Shown: in pieces, positions 1-6,692 of the stretch
How positions within the stretch are numbered: position 1 is the first letter of the stretch
Layout: every line of letters starts with the position of its first letter
NCBI GenBank assembly: GCA_030037875.1
Contig: JASHPV010000025.1
Coordinates: 1 to 9,724 of the forward strand
Direction of reading: 5' to 3'
DNA length: 9,724 bases
DNA from: Thermoplasmata archaeon
GTDB lineage: Archaea > Thermoplasmatota > Thermoplasmata > Lutacidiplasmatales > UBA184
Made by a program: the position numbers and the translations under genes
Notes under the pieces: model-generated
Databases searched by the model: none
What the model was told of the DNA's origin: nothing
Seen by the model: the letters and a program-made list of their open reading frames with translations, nothing else

Positions 1-797
1 CCGGCTCGCTCCTCCTTCTCTTCATCCTGCCCATCTACGCGCTGTTCACCTACGGGCCGCTTTCCGGCATCCTGTCGGAGGCGAGCAGCGCCCAGGTGCG
101 CGAGGCTCTCTGGCTCACGTTCTACGCGTCGGGAATCGCCGTCCTCGCCGCCGTCGTGTTCGGCATCCCCATGGGGTACCTGCTGGCCCGTCGGAAGTTT
201 CCCGGACGGACGATCGTGGAATCGCTGGTCGCGCTACCGGTGGTGGTTCCCCACCTCCTAGTCGGACTCGGGCTCTTTCTGCTCTTGATCCCCGGCACCG
301 TCCTCTATCGGTTCACCGAATCGATCGGATTCCCGGTCTACGACACGATCTGGGGCGTCGTGCTCGTGATGGTGTTCGTCAGCGCCCCCTACACGGTGCT
401 CGCGAGCGAGTTGTCGTTCCGGGCGATCGACGGTCGGGTCCTCGAAGCGGCCCGCTCCCTCGGGGCCGGCCACGCGGTCGTCTTCCTCACGGTCTCGTTG
501 CCGCTCGCGCTCCGGGGCGTGGTCACCGGACTCATCCTCTCCTGGGCCCGCGCGGTGAGCGAGATCGGCGGGCTGCTCATCCTCGCGTACACGGTGTACC
601 CGGGCGGCCCGTACAACGGTCCCGTGACCTCGACGATCTCGGTCTACGTCTACGACCTGTTCCAGAACGGCAACCTCGCCGGCGCCGCCGCGGTCAGCTC
701 GCTCTTCCTGATCATCGCCTTCGTCCTCTTCATCCTGGTCCGCCTCGGGGAGCGGTCCGGCTGGCTGCCGTGGCGCCGGGGGGAGCTGGCGCCATGA
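1..797 (+). CDS. wtpB: Tungstate/molybdate ABC transporter permease (WtpB/ModB type), 5' partial
   Basis: Membrane subunit of an oxyanion importer. The reading frame is open from base 3 and already begins inside a hydrophobic segment (LLLLFILPIYALF), so the true start lies left of the window; the GTG at 96 is internal to the protein, because the residues before it form the usual first membrane helix. About 264 residues are visible, with roughly six membrane segments. The cytoplasmic EAA loop that contacts the ATPase is clear: LEAARSLGAG, then VSLPLALRGVVTG, at about residues 147-175 of the visible protein. The LLARRKFPGR and VALPVVVPHLLVGLGL stretches are characteristic of ModB/WtpB permeases. 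The stop overlaps the ATPase start by 4 bases (ATGA, 794-797). The family call is firm; tungstate versus molybdate cannot be decided here, and the binding protein is not in view. Confidence 0.88.
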   Translation, partial: GSLLLLFILPIYALFTYGPLSGILSEASSAQVREALWLTFYASGIAVLAAVVFGIPMGYLLARRKFPGRTIVESLVALPVVVPHLLVGLGLFLLLIPGTVLYRFTESIGFPVYDTIWGVVLVMVFVSAPYTVLASELSFRAIDGRVLEAARSLGAGHAVVFLTVSLPLALRGVVTGLILSWARAVSEIGGLLILAYTVYPGGPYNGPVTSTISVYVYDLFQNGNLAGAAAVSSLFLIIAFVLFILVRLGERSGWLPWRRGELAP

Positions 798-1834
798 GCC
801 ACTGGGTGGTGGAAGGCCTGGAGACCGACCTCGACCGGTTCCACCTCGGCCCTGTAAACCTGGACCTGGAACCGGGGACCGCCGTCGCCGTCCTCGGAGC
901 GTCGGGGGCCGGCAAGACGACGCTCCTGCGGACCCTCGCCGGGTTCCTGCGGACGCGACGGGGGCGGATCCTCCGCGACGGCGTGGACATCTCCGAGTGG
1001 ATGCCCGAGGAACGGGGCCTTGGCTACGTGCCGCAGGGCCTGGGGCTACTGCCCCATCGTACCGTCGCCGGCAACATCCGGTATCCGATGGACCTCCGGG
1101 GCCGACCCGACGCGGCCCGGCGTGCGCAGGAACTGATCGACCGGTTTCATCTCACCCCGCTGGCCCACCGGTACCCGGTGCGACTGAGCGGCGGGGAGCA
1201 GCAACGCGTCGCGATCGCGCGAGCGCTCGCCGCGGAGCCCGGTTTGATCGTCTGGGACGAACCGTGGCAGGCTCTCGACGTCGTCGCGCGGCACGAGCTG
1301 GGCCTCGTGCTCCACGAGGTGCGGGAGACGGACCGGGTGCCGATGGTGGTCGTGACCCACGACCCCTCGCTCGCCTTTTCGGTGGCGGACTCGTTCGTCG
1401 TCCTGCACGAGGGCCGGGTGCGGAAGCAATGCGACGCGGCCACGCTGCTCCGCGCTCCGTCCGACCCGTTCGCGGCGCGGTTCGTCGGCTATGAGAACGT
1501 GTACGACCCGGACGCCCTGGACGGGGGTGCCTCCGGTTCCCTCCGGAGCTGGTTACGAGAGCGAGAGGGACCGGAAGGGATCGCGTTCCCCTGCCCGGGC
1601 CTCCCCGCCGGGCCCACGACCCTGCCCCTCTGGGAGGGAACGGTCCGCAGCGCGCGGCCCGGTCCGCCCGGTCTCACCGTCGAGGTCGTTTCCGATGGGC
1701 TCTTGGTCATGCTCCGGATTCCTCCTCCCGTGACCCCTCCCCTTCCTACCCTGGGCGGTCGGGTCCGATTCGGGATCGACCCTGCCACCCTGCAACCCCT
1801 GGGAATCTCCTCCCGTTCCGGGATGGGAACGTGA
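794..1834 (+). CDS. wtpC: Tungstate/molybdate ABC transporter ATP-binding protein
   Basis: ATPase that drives the adjacent permease. From the chosen ATG at 794 it has 346 residues. Walker A is GASGAGKT (35-42), the Q-loop is VPQ (Gln81), the signature is LSGGEQQ (131-137), Walker B is LIVWDE (151-156, catalytic Glu156), the D-loop is QALD (159-162) and the switch His is 189. After residue 230 a linker leads to a C-terminal TOBE-like segment (about 279-337), as in importers for oxyanions, sugars and spermidine. The upstream GTG at 770 is in frame, but ATG 794 has a GGAG (782-785) 8 bases upstream and the coupled ATGA overlap with the permease. Trp154 in Walker B and Trp158 before the D-loop replace the usual small or aliphatic residues. 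The substrate is inferred from the neighbours. Confidence 0.87.
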   Translation: MSHWVVEGLETDLDRFHLGPVNLDLEPGTAVAVLGASGAGKTTLLRTLAGFLRTRRGRILRDGVDISEWMPEERGLGYVPQGLGLLPHRTVAGNIRYPMDLRGRPDAARRAQELIDRFHLTPLAHRYPVRLSGGEQQRVAIARALAAEPGLIVWDEPWQALDVVARHELGLVLHEVRETDRVPMVVVTHDPSLAFSVADSFVVLHEGRVRKQCDAATLLRAPSDPFAARFVGYENVYDPDALDGGASGSLRSWLREREGPEGIAFPCPGLPAGPTTLPLWEGTVRSARPGPPGLTVEVVSDGLLVMLRIPPPVTPPLPTLGGRVRFGIDPATLQPLGISSRSGMGT

Positions 1835-2523
1835 CGAGCCGGCCCCGGACCGTCACGGACACCGACGTCGCGCTGCTCCGGACGCTCGCGCTCGAGCGGT
1901 CGGTGGTCGCGGCGAGCCGGAGGGTCGGGATCTCCCGGGACCGGGCAACCTACCGGCTGGCCCGACTCGAGGCCGCGTTCGGGGGCCCGATCGTGGAGAG
2001 CGTTCGGGGAGGCCGCGGCCACGGCGAGACCCACCTCACCGCCCTGGGCGACCGGATCGTGCGACAGGGGTTCGACTCCGTCGAGCTCCTCGATGCCCGG
2101 CCCGTCGCGCCTCCGTCGCGGTCGAACCTGCTCCGGGGGGTCTTCCATCGCGACCCGTCGCCCCACGTCTCGATCGGGAAGGGTATCCAGCTGCGCGTAG
2201 CGTTCTCGGCGGAGGAGGGCGAACCGGTCTCGGTCCTGCTGGACCCGGAGTCGATCCTCGTCGCCCGGGGAAGATTCCGTTCGAGCGCCCGGAACGTACT
2301 TCCGGGAATGGTCGAAGAGGTCGTTCCGGGCGGCGATTCCCTCGGGTGGACCCTGATCGTACGCGCGGGGCCGGCCCGCCTCCGGGTGGCGGTCACCGAG
2401 GAGCCCGTGCACCAGCTCGCGCTCGCGCCCGGTGCGCGGGTCTGGATGTACGTGAAAGCGACGGCCTTGCGGCGGGTGGCCCGACCGGCCGCGGCCCCTA
2501 CTCGCGGATCCCCTCGCCGGTGA
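1831..2523 (+). CDS. modE: ModE-type transcriptional regulator with C-terminal Mop/TOBE domain
   Basis: Probable molybdate- or tungstate-sensing DNA-binding protein of 230 residues. Residues 8-75 form a LysR/ModE-like winged helix-turn-helix (VVAASRRVGISRDRATYRLARLE), ending in the typical HLTALGDRIV segment. Residues about 118-147 look like a TOBE entry strand (VSVLLDPESILVA). Residues 151-215 form one full Mop unit: SSARNVLPG, RLRVAVTEE and VKATAL match the SARN, LKVAIT and KA oxyanion-binding positions known from ModE and Mop proteins. E. coli ModE is slightly longer and has two Mop repeats; here only one is obvious. The GTG start overlaps the ATPase stop (GTGA, 1831-1834), so the gene is translationally coupled and third in the operon. 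Its last 26 bases overlap the 3' end of radA on the other strand. The family is fairly certain; the regulated promoter is unknown. Confidence 0.82.
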   Translation: MTSRPRTVTDTDVALLRTLALERSVVAASRRVGISRDRATYRLARLEAAFGGPIVESVRGGRGHGETHLTALGDRIVRQGFDSVELLDARPVAPPSRSNLLRGVFHRDPSPHVSIGKGIQLRVAFSAEEGEPVSVLLDPESILVARGRFRSSARNVLPGMVEEVVPGGDSLGWTLIVRAGPARLRVAVTEEPVHQLALAPGARVWMYVKATALRRVARPAAAPTRGSPRR

Positions 2524-3499
2524 GCGAGAAGACGGCCTCCCCTTCGGGGAGGTTCGGAGAGTCGATCAGCCGGGCGATCCGCCTGGGCGGCTTCGATTTC
2601 CGGAGATAGACCCGGTAGGTCGCCGCGTGGGCCACGATGTTGCCCCCGATCGGCCGCGTCGGGTCGCCGAACAGGACGTCCGGTCTCGAAGAGACCTGGT
2701 TCGTCACCACGATGGCGGCGTTGTACATGGTGCCGAACCGGAGGAGCTCGTGGAGGTGCCGGTTGAGCTGCTGCTGGCGCGGGGCCAGTTCCCCTCGGCC
2801 GACATACTCGCTCCGAAAGTGCGCCGTCAAGGAGTCGACCACGATGAGCCGGATCGGACGCTCCCGGGCGAGCTCTTGCGCCTTGGCCACCAGCAGCATC
2901 TGATGGTTGGAATTGAAGGCCCGGGCGATGTGGATCTTGCTCAGCGCCTCGGTCGGCTCGAGGCCGACGGCCTTCGCCATGTCCACGATCCGTTCGGGCC
3001 GGAACGTCGATTCGGTGTCGATGTAGACGGTCTCGGAGGCGAGCCCGCCGCGCTCGACGGGCAGCTGGATGTTCACGGCAATCTGGTGGGCGAGCTGCGT
3101 CTTGCCCGTGCCGAACTCACCGGAGAACTCCGTGATGGCCTGGGTTTCGACGCCGCCGCCGAGCAGGTCGTCGAGCGACTTCGCGCCGGTCGTGACGCGT
3201 CCCAGTACCCGGCGCCGTTCGAGGAGGGTCACGCCGCTCTCGAACCCGCCCACATCGGCCTGGCGCCGCGCCTCGGAGATGATCTTCTGGGCCGTGGCGG
3301 TGCCGATCTCGGCCGCCTCGGCCACATCGCCCGGGGAGGCGACGGCGAGCTCCATCAGGTCGGTGAAGCCGGCCTCGCGGAGCTTGTCGGCGATCGCTTC
3401 CCCGACTCCGGGAAGGTCCTCGAGCGCCACGGCCGGCGGGGCGGGCGGCGCGCCGGGCTCGTCGGTCTCGGCGGCGCGGGGGCGGGCTTTGGCGGACAC
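2498..3499 (-). CDS. radA: DNA repair and recombination protein RadA
   Basis: Archaeal RecA/Rad51-family recombinase that forms ATP-dependent filaments on single-stranded DNA and carries out strand exchange. It has 333 residues, within the usual range. A low-complexity Ala/Pro-rich tail (1-25) is followed by a helix-hairpin-helix domain (LPGVGEAIADKLREAGF, 29-45). The linker carries the subunit-joining motif GFESG (85-89), close to the FKSG form of methanococcal RadA. The ATPase core has Walker A GEFGTGKT (127-134), DTE (161-163), Walker B LIVVD (218-222), and the TNQVSSRPD and PIGGN segments around the DNA-binding L2 loop. The GTG start is preceded by GGTGAGGG (3504-3511). purC lies 72 bases upstream on the same strand. 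The product is near certain. Confidence 0.97.
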   Translation of the reverse strand: MSAKARPRAAETDEPGAPPAPPAVALEDLPGVGEAIADKLREAGFTDLMELAVASPGDVAEAAEIGTATAQKIISEARRQADVGGFESGVTLLERRRVLGRVTTGAKSLDDLLGGGVETQAITEFSGEFGTGKTQLAHQIAVNIQLPVERGGLASETVYIDTESTFRPERIVDMAKAVGLEPTEALSKIHIARAFNSNHQMLLVAKAQELARERPIRLIVVDSLTAHFRSEYVGRGELAPRQQQLNRHLHELLRFGTMYNAAIVVTNQVSSRPDVLFGDPTRPIGGNIVAHAATYRVYLRKSKPPRRIARLIDSPNLPEGEAVFSLTGEGIRE

Positions 3500-3503
3500 A
3501 ATT

Positions 3504-3511
3504 CCCTCACC
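3504..3511 (-). promoter_or_regulatory. Ribosome binding site of radA
   Basis: On the minus strand GGTGAGGG lies 4 bases before the GTG start. Its GGTGA part matches the archaeal anti-Shine-Dalgarno region with a 7-base spacing. It supports the GTG at 3497-3499 as the start. Confidence 0.55.
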
Positions 3512-3523
3512 GGAGGAAGTGGG

Positions 3524-3541
3524 ATAACCCCTGTGGAGGGG
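3524..3541 (-). promoter_or_regulatory. purC-radA spacer: weak TATA-like site and small hairpin
   Basis: The 72-base gap between purC and radA contains, on the minus strand, CCCCTCCACAGGGG (3528-3541, a 4-base stem with a 6-base loop) directly before TTAT (3524-3527), which sits about 25-28 bases upstream of the radA start. This could be a radA-specific promoter or chance. The site is poor in A/T compared with the TATA elements of neighbouring genes, so read-through from purC is equally plausible. Confidence 0.25.
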
Positions 3542-3571
3542 TCGTGAAACGGTGGAAGGTGCCGCCCCGGC

Positions 3572-4555
3572 CTAGGGGGACTTTGAGGGGACGCTTAGCG
3601 GCGTGAACGGGACCCCCGTAAGCCGCTCGAAGACGGTCGTGTAGAGCCGGCTCACCTCGTCGACCAGGAGCGGAGGCAGAGGCGGGATCGGCGGCTCCTC
3701 GCGTTTGGCCGTCCGGGCGGCCATGAGCTGGTCGTAGTAGCCGGTCGTCCGATAGTGCTGGCGAACGAACTCCTTCGAGAAATCGACGGTCCGGCCGTGC
3801 TCGTAGGCGCCCTTGTCCCAGAACCGGTCCTCGTCGGCGGTGCCGAACGTGTCGACGACCATGAGCCGACCGTCGGAATCGATGGCGAACTCCTTCTTGC
3901 CGTCGACATGGAGCAGCCCCCGCGGCTCGATCTCGGCGGAGATCCCCCGGTCGATCTTGAAGCACATCTCCCGGATCTCCTCCAGCTGACGACGGTCGAT
4001 CGCGGCGAGCTCGAGGGCCTCGGCGGTCGTGAGGAGCCGGTCCACCGGTTCGAGCTTCGTCGTCAGCTCGAGGAACGGCTGGGGAAACTTCGCGCCGTAC
4101 TCGATCGGCTTGGCGCGGGGGAATCCCAGATCCTCCGGCCGGACCGAGCCGGCCTTGATCCGGTCCCAGATAGATCCCGCGACGTAGTAGCGGACGATCA
4201 CTTCCAGCGGAATGAGGTAGTTCTTCGGCCGCGGCCCGAGGGTCCGAGGCTTCGGTACCACCTGGACGCGGCGGACGCGCATCGAGGTCGGGGAGGAGAG
4301 CCGGAGAAAGTGGTGAGGGACGCCCTCTCGCGTGCAGAGCTCGAACCAGAACGCGGCGGTGCGGGCGAGGGTCTCTCCCTTGTACGGGATCTCGTTCGGA
4401 ATGTGCTTGTCGAAGACGGAGATGTCGTTGGTGAACCGGAATTCCAGCTCGGTCGGCGAGACCTCGTAGATCTCCTTGACCTTGCCCCGGCGCAGGTACC
4501 GGGGCTCTGCCGAGGCGGCCGGAGGGGCCGCTTCGCTTCGAGGGACACGCGGCAT
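3572..4555 (-). CDS. purC: Phosphoribosylaminoimidazole-succinocarboxamide synthase (SAICAR synthetase)
   Basis: Catalyses ATP-dependent joining of aspartate to CAIR, giving SAICAR, in de novo purine synthesis in the cytoplasm. It has 327 residues, longer than the roughly 240-residue bacterial form. A short Ala/Pro-rich N-terminus (1-18) is followed by the nucleotide-binding GKVKEIYEV (24-32), FTNDISVFDK (41-50) and PYKGETLARTAAFWFE (57-72). VIVRYYVAGSIWDR (119-132) corresponds to the VVRgYltGS motif, and PFLELTTKLEP (160-170) to the substrate-binding TK segment. HVDGKKEF (216-223) and MVVDTFGTADEDRFW (232-246) correspond to the DTKfEFG and DEvltPDSsRFW motifs. Several of these are divergent. 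The ATG start lacks a Shine-Dalgarno sequence but has a TATA box 26-31 bases upstream, so the message is probably leaderless. The function is confident from the motif order. Confidence 0.93.
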   Translation of the reverse strand: MPRVPRSEAAPPAASAEPRYLRRGKVKEIYEVSPTELEFRFTNDISVFDKHIPNEIPYKGETLARTAAFWFELCTREGVPHHFLRLSSPTSMRVRRVQVVPKPRTLGPRPKNYLIPLEVIVRYYVAGSIWDRIKAGSVRPEDLGFPRAKPIEYGAKFPQPFLELTTKLEPVDRLLTTAEALELAAIDRRQLEEIREMCFKIDRGISAEIEPRGLLHVDGKKEFAIDSDGRLMVVDTFGTADEDRFWDKGAYEHGRTVDFSKEFVRQHYRTTGYYDQLMAARTAKREEPPIPPLPPLLVDEVSRLYTTVFERLTGVPFTPLSVPSKSP

Positions 4556-4563
4556 GATGCCGC
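4549..4563. repeat. Perfect inverted repeat across the purC start codon
   Basis: GCGGCAT, one base, then ATGCCGC: two exact 7-base arms. The left arm covers the purC start codon and the right arm lies just upstream, where transcription should begin if the TATA box at 4581-4586 is used. This position would suit a repressor operator. In G+C-rich DNA arms of this length also arise by chance, so function is not established. Confidence 0.4.
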
Positions 4564-4580
4564 ATTCGACCCAGTCGGTC

Positions 4581-4586
4581 TATATG
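4581..4586 (-). promoter_or_regulatory. TATA-like box of purC
   Basis: CATATA on the minus strand, in the 44-base gap between the antiporter stop and the purC start. Its centre is about 28 bases before the ATG, so initiation 25 bases downstream would leave a leader of only a few bases. No Shine-Dalgarno sequence is present. This is one of the few A/T-rich stretches in the local sequence. Confidence 0.6.
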
Positions 4587-4599
4587 GGCTTCTCGGAGG

Positions 4600-6081
4600 C
4601 TACGTCGGGGGCGGCGACCCCGTCGAGGGCCCGGGAGGAGAGGGCGGGGGAGGGCGCAGGTCCAGAGGAAGGTCCACCGGCGGGGCGGAGGGCCCCTCGA
4701 GTTCCGCCCGGAGTCGGAGCGGCCGCCCCTGCCGGAGGGACGGCACGCGCTGCTCGAGATCGGCCCGGCTGGCGGGAGTACTCCGCCAGGCCCAGAGCGC
4801 CCCTTGCGGTGAGACGATGGTGGTGACGACCCCGACGAGCGCGATGATCGTGAACAGTGCGGTGTTAAAGATGCCGTCCGCGTAGATCAGTACGGCCATC
4901 GCCAGGCCGATCGCTCCTCGACTGCTGAGGAGGAAGCCCGCGGCCACGGAATCGGGCCACGAAAGTCCGAGGGCTCGAACGAGGCCGGCCCCGGTGAGCA
5001 GCTTGGTGGCGAGGGCCATCACGAGCAGGACGACGAAGGCCCCGAAGACGACGAGATTCCCTAGGTCCCTCAGGTCCATCTCGATGCCGATGAGCGCGAA
5101 GAAGAGCGGAATGAAGAACATCCAGTTCATCGCGCTGAAGATCGAATCGAATGCCCGATATCGGTCCGCCGCCTCCGCGGGCCGCGTGATCAATAGACCG
5201 GCCTCGCTGAAGCTGGAAATGAACGTCCGAGGGCCCGTCGAGGCCCCATAGGCCTGGCTGATCAGCAGTCCGCCGTAGAAGGCCCCCACCAGGAACGTGA
5301 GCCCCAGCAGCTGTGAATAGAGCGCGGCGCCCAGCGCCATCGCCATCAAGATGCCGAAGCCGGCCTCTCGTGAGCGCCAGAAGGTATCGAGGCGGTTCGG
5401 CTTGGCGCGCCACCAGGCGCTCTCCCGGATGGCCTTGACGATTCGACTGATCACGACCACGGCGATCAGGAACGCGCCGACGGAGAGAATGGCCACAGAA
5501 ACCGCATAGAACCCCGATCGACCCGAGAGCGTCAGCTGGAGCAGAATCGCGAAGACGGTCACGGCGGTGAGCTCGTTCACGAGCGACGCGCCCATCACCA
5601 AGTTCCCGAGTCGCTTCCCGGTGAGACCAAACTCAGACACCATGATGGCCAGAACCGGCAGCGCCGTGATCGACAGCGTGAGGGCGGCAAACCAGTCGGT
5701 CGAGCGGGAGAGGCCGGGCTCCACCCACGCGACGACCCCCGCGCCGACGACGAAGGGGATCAGAAATATCGCCATGCCGACGAGGGCGGTCGTCGGCCGC
5801 ATCTGGGTGATCTCCTCGGGCGTGACATGGAGTCCCGCCATCAGCATGATGAAGAACGTCGCGAGGAACTGGATCCCGGCCAGCTCGGGCGGAAGCGTGG
5901 TCGATCCGAGGCCGATGTACGGGCCCAGCAGAGTGGGCCCGAGGACGACCCCGACGAGGAGTTGGCCCACCAGGGGGAGAAGGCCAACTCGGCTTGCGAT
6001 CTCGCCGGCCGCGATGGCGGAGGCGAGCAGAATGAACAGGTCAACGAGGAATGTATCCGAAGGAGGGATGAGTATGGCCAT
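4600..6081 (-). CDS. CPA2-type cation/proton antiporter
   Basis: Integral membrane exchanger of Na+ or K+ for protons (Na_H_Exchanger family), 493 residues with about 12-13 hydrophobic helices from residue 11 to 430. Family marks are VGQLLVGVVLGPTLLG (38-53) in the second helix, the broken helix SITALPVLA (137-145) and the SSRGAIGLA segment (386-394) in a late helix. At the ion-binding site, where relatives carry Asp-Asp or Asn-Asp, this protein has Asn169-Glu170 (SLVNELTAV). It ends in a Pro-rich cytoplasmic tail (about 462-493) with no recognisable TrkA-N domain, unlike KefB/KefC. The ATG has no Shine-Dalgarno sequence but has a TTTAAG element about 30 bases upstream. The ion carried is not predictable. 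It stands alone between the acetyltransferase and purC. Confidence 0.88.
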   Translation of the reverse strand: MAILIPPSDTFLVDLFILLASAIAAGEIASRVGLLPLVGQLLVGVVLGPTLLGPYIGLGSTTLPPELAGIQFLATFFIMLMAGLHVTPEEITQMRPTTALVGMAIFLIPFVVGAGVVAWVEPGLSRSTDWFAALTLSITALPVLAIMVSEFGLTGKRLGNLVMGASLVNELTAVTVFAILLQLTLSGRSGFYAVSVAILSVGAFLIAVVVISRIVKAIRESAWWRAKPNRLDTFWRSREAGFGILMAMALGAALYSQLLGLTFLVGAFYGGLLISQAYGASTGPRTFISSFSEAGLLITRPAEAADRYRAFDSIFSAMNWMFFIPLFFALIGIEMDLRDLGNLVVFGAFVVLLVMALATKLLTGAGLVRALGLSWPDSVAAGFLLSSRGAIGLAMAVLIYADGIFNTALFTIIALVGVVTTIVSPQGALWAWRSTPASRADLEQRVPSLRQGRPLRLRAELEGPSAPPVDLPLDLRPPPPSPPGPSTGSPPPT

Positions 6082-6110
6082 TCGGCGACAGCGCCACGGG
6101 GTACGGCCCG

Positions 6111-6116
6111 CTTAAA
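6111..6116 (-). promoter_or_regulatory. TATA-like box of the antiporter gene
   Basis: TTTAAG on the minus strand, with its first base 35 bases before the ATG at 6081. Initiation about 25 bases downstream gives a leader of around six bases and no room for a Shine-Dalgarno sequence. The surrounding DNA is strongly G+C-rich, so the element stands out. Confidence 0.55.
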
Positions 6117-6120
6117 CTAG

Positions 6121-6152
6121 GCGGCGAAGCCGCGAGAGCCCGGCGGTCGCCG
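6121..6152. repeat. Two tandem G+C-rich hairpins between acetyltransferase and antiporter
   Basis: GCGGC-GAA-GCCGC (6121-6133) and CGGC-GGTC-GCCG (6141-6152) lie between the acetyltransferase stop and the antiporter TATA box. They could shape the 3' end of the upstream message or act as a protein-binding site beside the promoter. No T-rich tract follows on the minus strand, so a classical terminator is not supported. Confidence 0.35.
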
Positions 6153-6155
6153 AGC

Positions 6156-6692
6156 CTACACCAGGCGCGCGTGATGGGCCGTGATCGGCCGGAACCCGCA
6201 CTTGGCGTAGAACCGGCTCGCGATCTCGTTCTGCGAGGGGAACTCGACGGTCACGATACCCGCGCCTCGCTCTTTCAGCTGGGCGATCGCGTGCTCGACC
6301 AGGTATTGGCCGGCGCCGTGCCGCCGATACAGCGGCAACAGGTAGATGTCCAGGATCACGCCCTCGGTCTCGGGCACGTAGAACACCCGCTCCCGGATCG
6401 CCGCCCGGACGATGCCGATGACCTTGTCCTTGTCCGGGCCGGTCCCTTCGGCCGCGATCACGAGGGATTTCGGGTTCTTGAGGTCGGCCTTGAGGACCGC
6501 CTCGGCCTGGGCCTCGACATCCGGCCGGACCTTCAGCATCGAATCGAACTCTTCGTTGAGACGTTTCAGACGGACGGTCAGCGACACGAGCGCGGGGAGG
6601 TCCGCCTCGGTGGCGGGCCGAGCATGGACGGGGGCGCCGTGGGGTTTGCTCTCGGACGGTCTCTCGGCGGCTGGGGGGCTCGTACGCTTCAC
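6156..6692 (-). CDS. GNAT-family N-acetyltransferase
   Basis: Acetyl-CoA-dependent N-acetyltransferase of 178 residues; the acceptor is unknown. The first 24 residues are Pro/Ser-rich. The GNAT fold starts at VHARPATEADLPALVSL (22-38), followed by a helical stretch with LNEEFD (45-50) and strands at 77-82 and 91-99. The cofactor site is ILDIYLLPLYRRHGAG (113-128), with R123 to G128 forming the RxxGxG pyrophosphate loop. EFPSQNEIASRFYAKCGF (150-167) is the usual closing motif. The GTG start at 6692 overlaps the malic enzyme stop (GTGA, 6689-6692) and has GAGG 8 bases upstream; longer readings run back into the malic enzyme gene and are rejected. The overlap implies joint expression with malic enzyme. 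RimI-like protein acetylation or small-molecule acetylation are both possible. Confidence 0.87.
   Translation of the reverse strand: MKRTSPPAAERPSESKPHGAPVHARPATEADLPALVSLTVRLKRLNEEFDSMLKVRPDVEAQAEAVLKADLKNPKSLVIAAEGTGPDKDKVIGIVRAAIRERVFYVPETEGVILDIYLLPLYRRHGAGQYLVEHAIAQLKERGAGIVTVEFPSQNEIASRFYAKCGFRPITAHHARLV

Noticed and set aside
1489..2412. 307-codon minus-strand frame opposite the ATPase end and the modE-like gene
   Set aside because: Antisense to genes with clear Mop and ABC motifs; no family resemblance.
2627..3547. 306-codon plus-strand reading frame opposite radA
   Set aside because: It lies wholly antisense to a clear RadA and its translation is Arg/Gly/Leu-rich without domain motifs; long antisense frames are expected at this G+C content.
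3755..4885. 376-codon plus-strand frame opposite purC and the antiporter tail
   Set aside because: Antisense to two well-supported genes, low-complexity translation, no recognisable motif.
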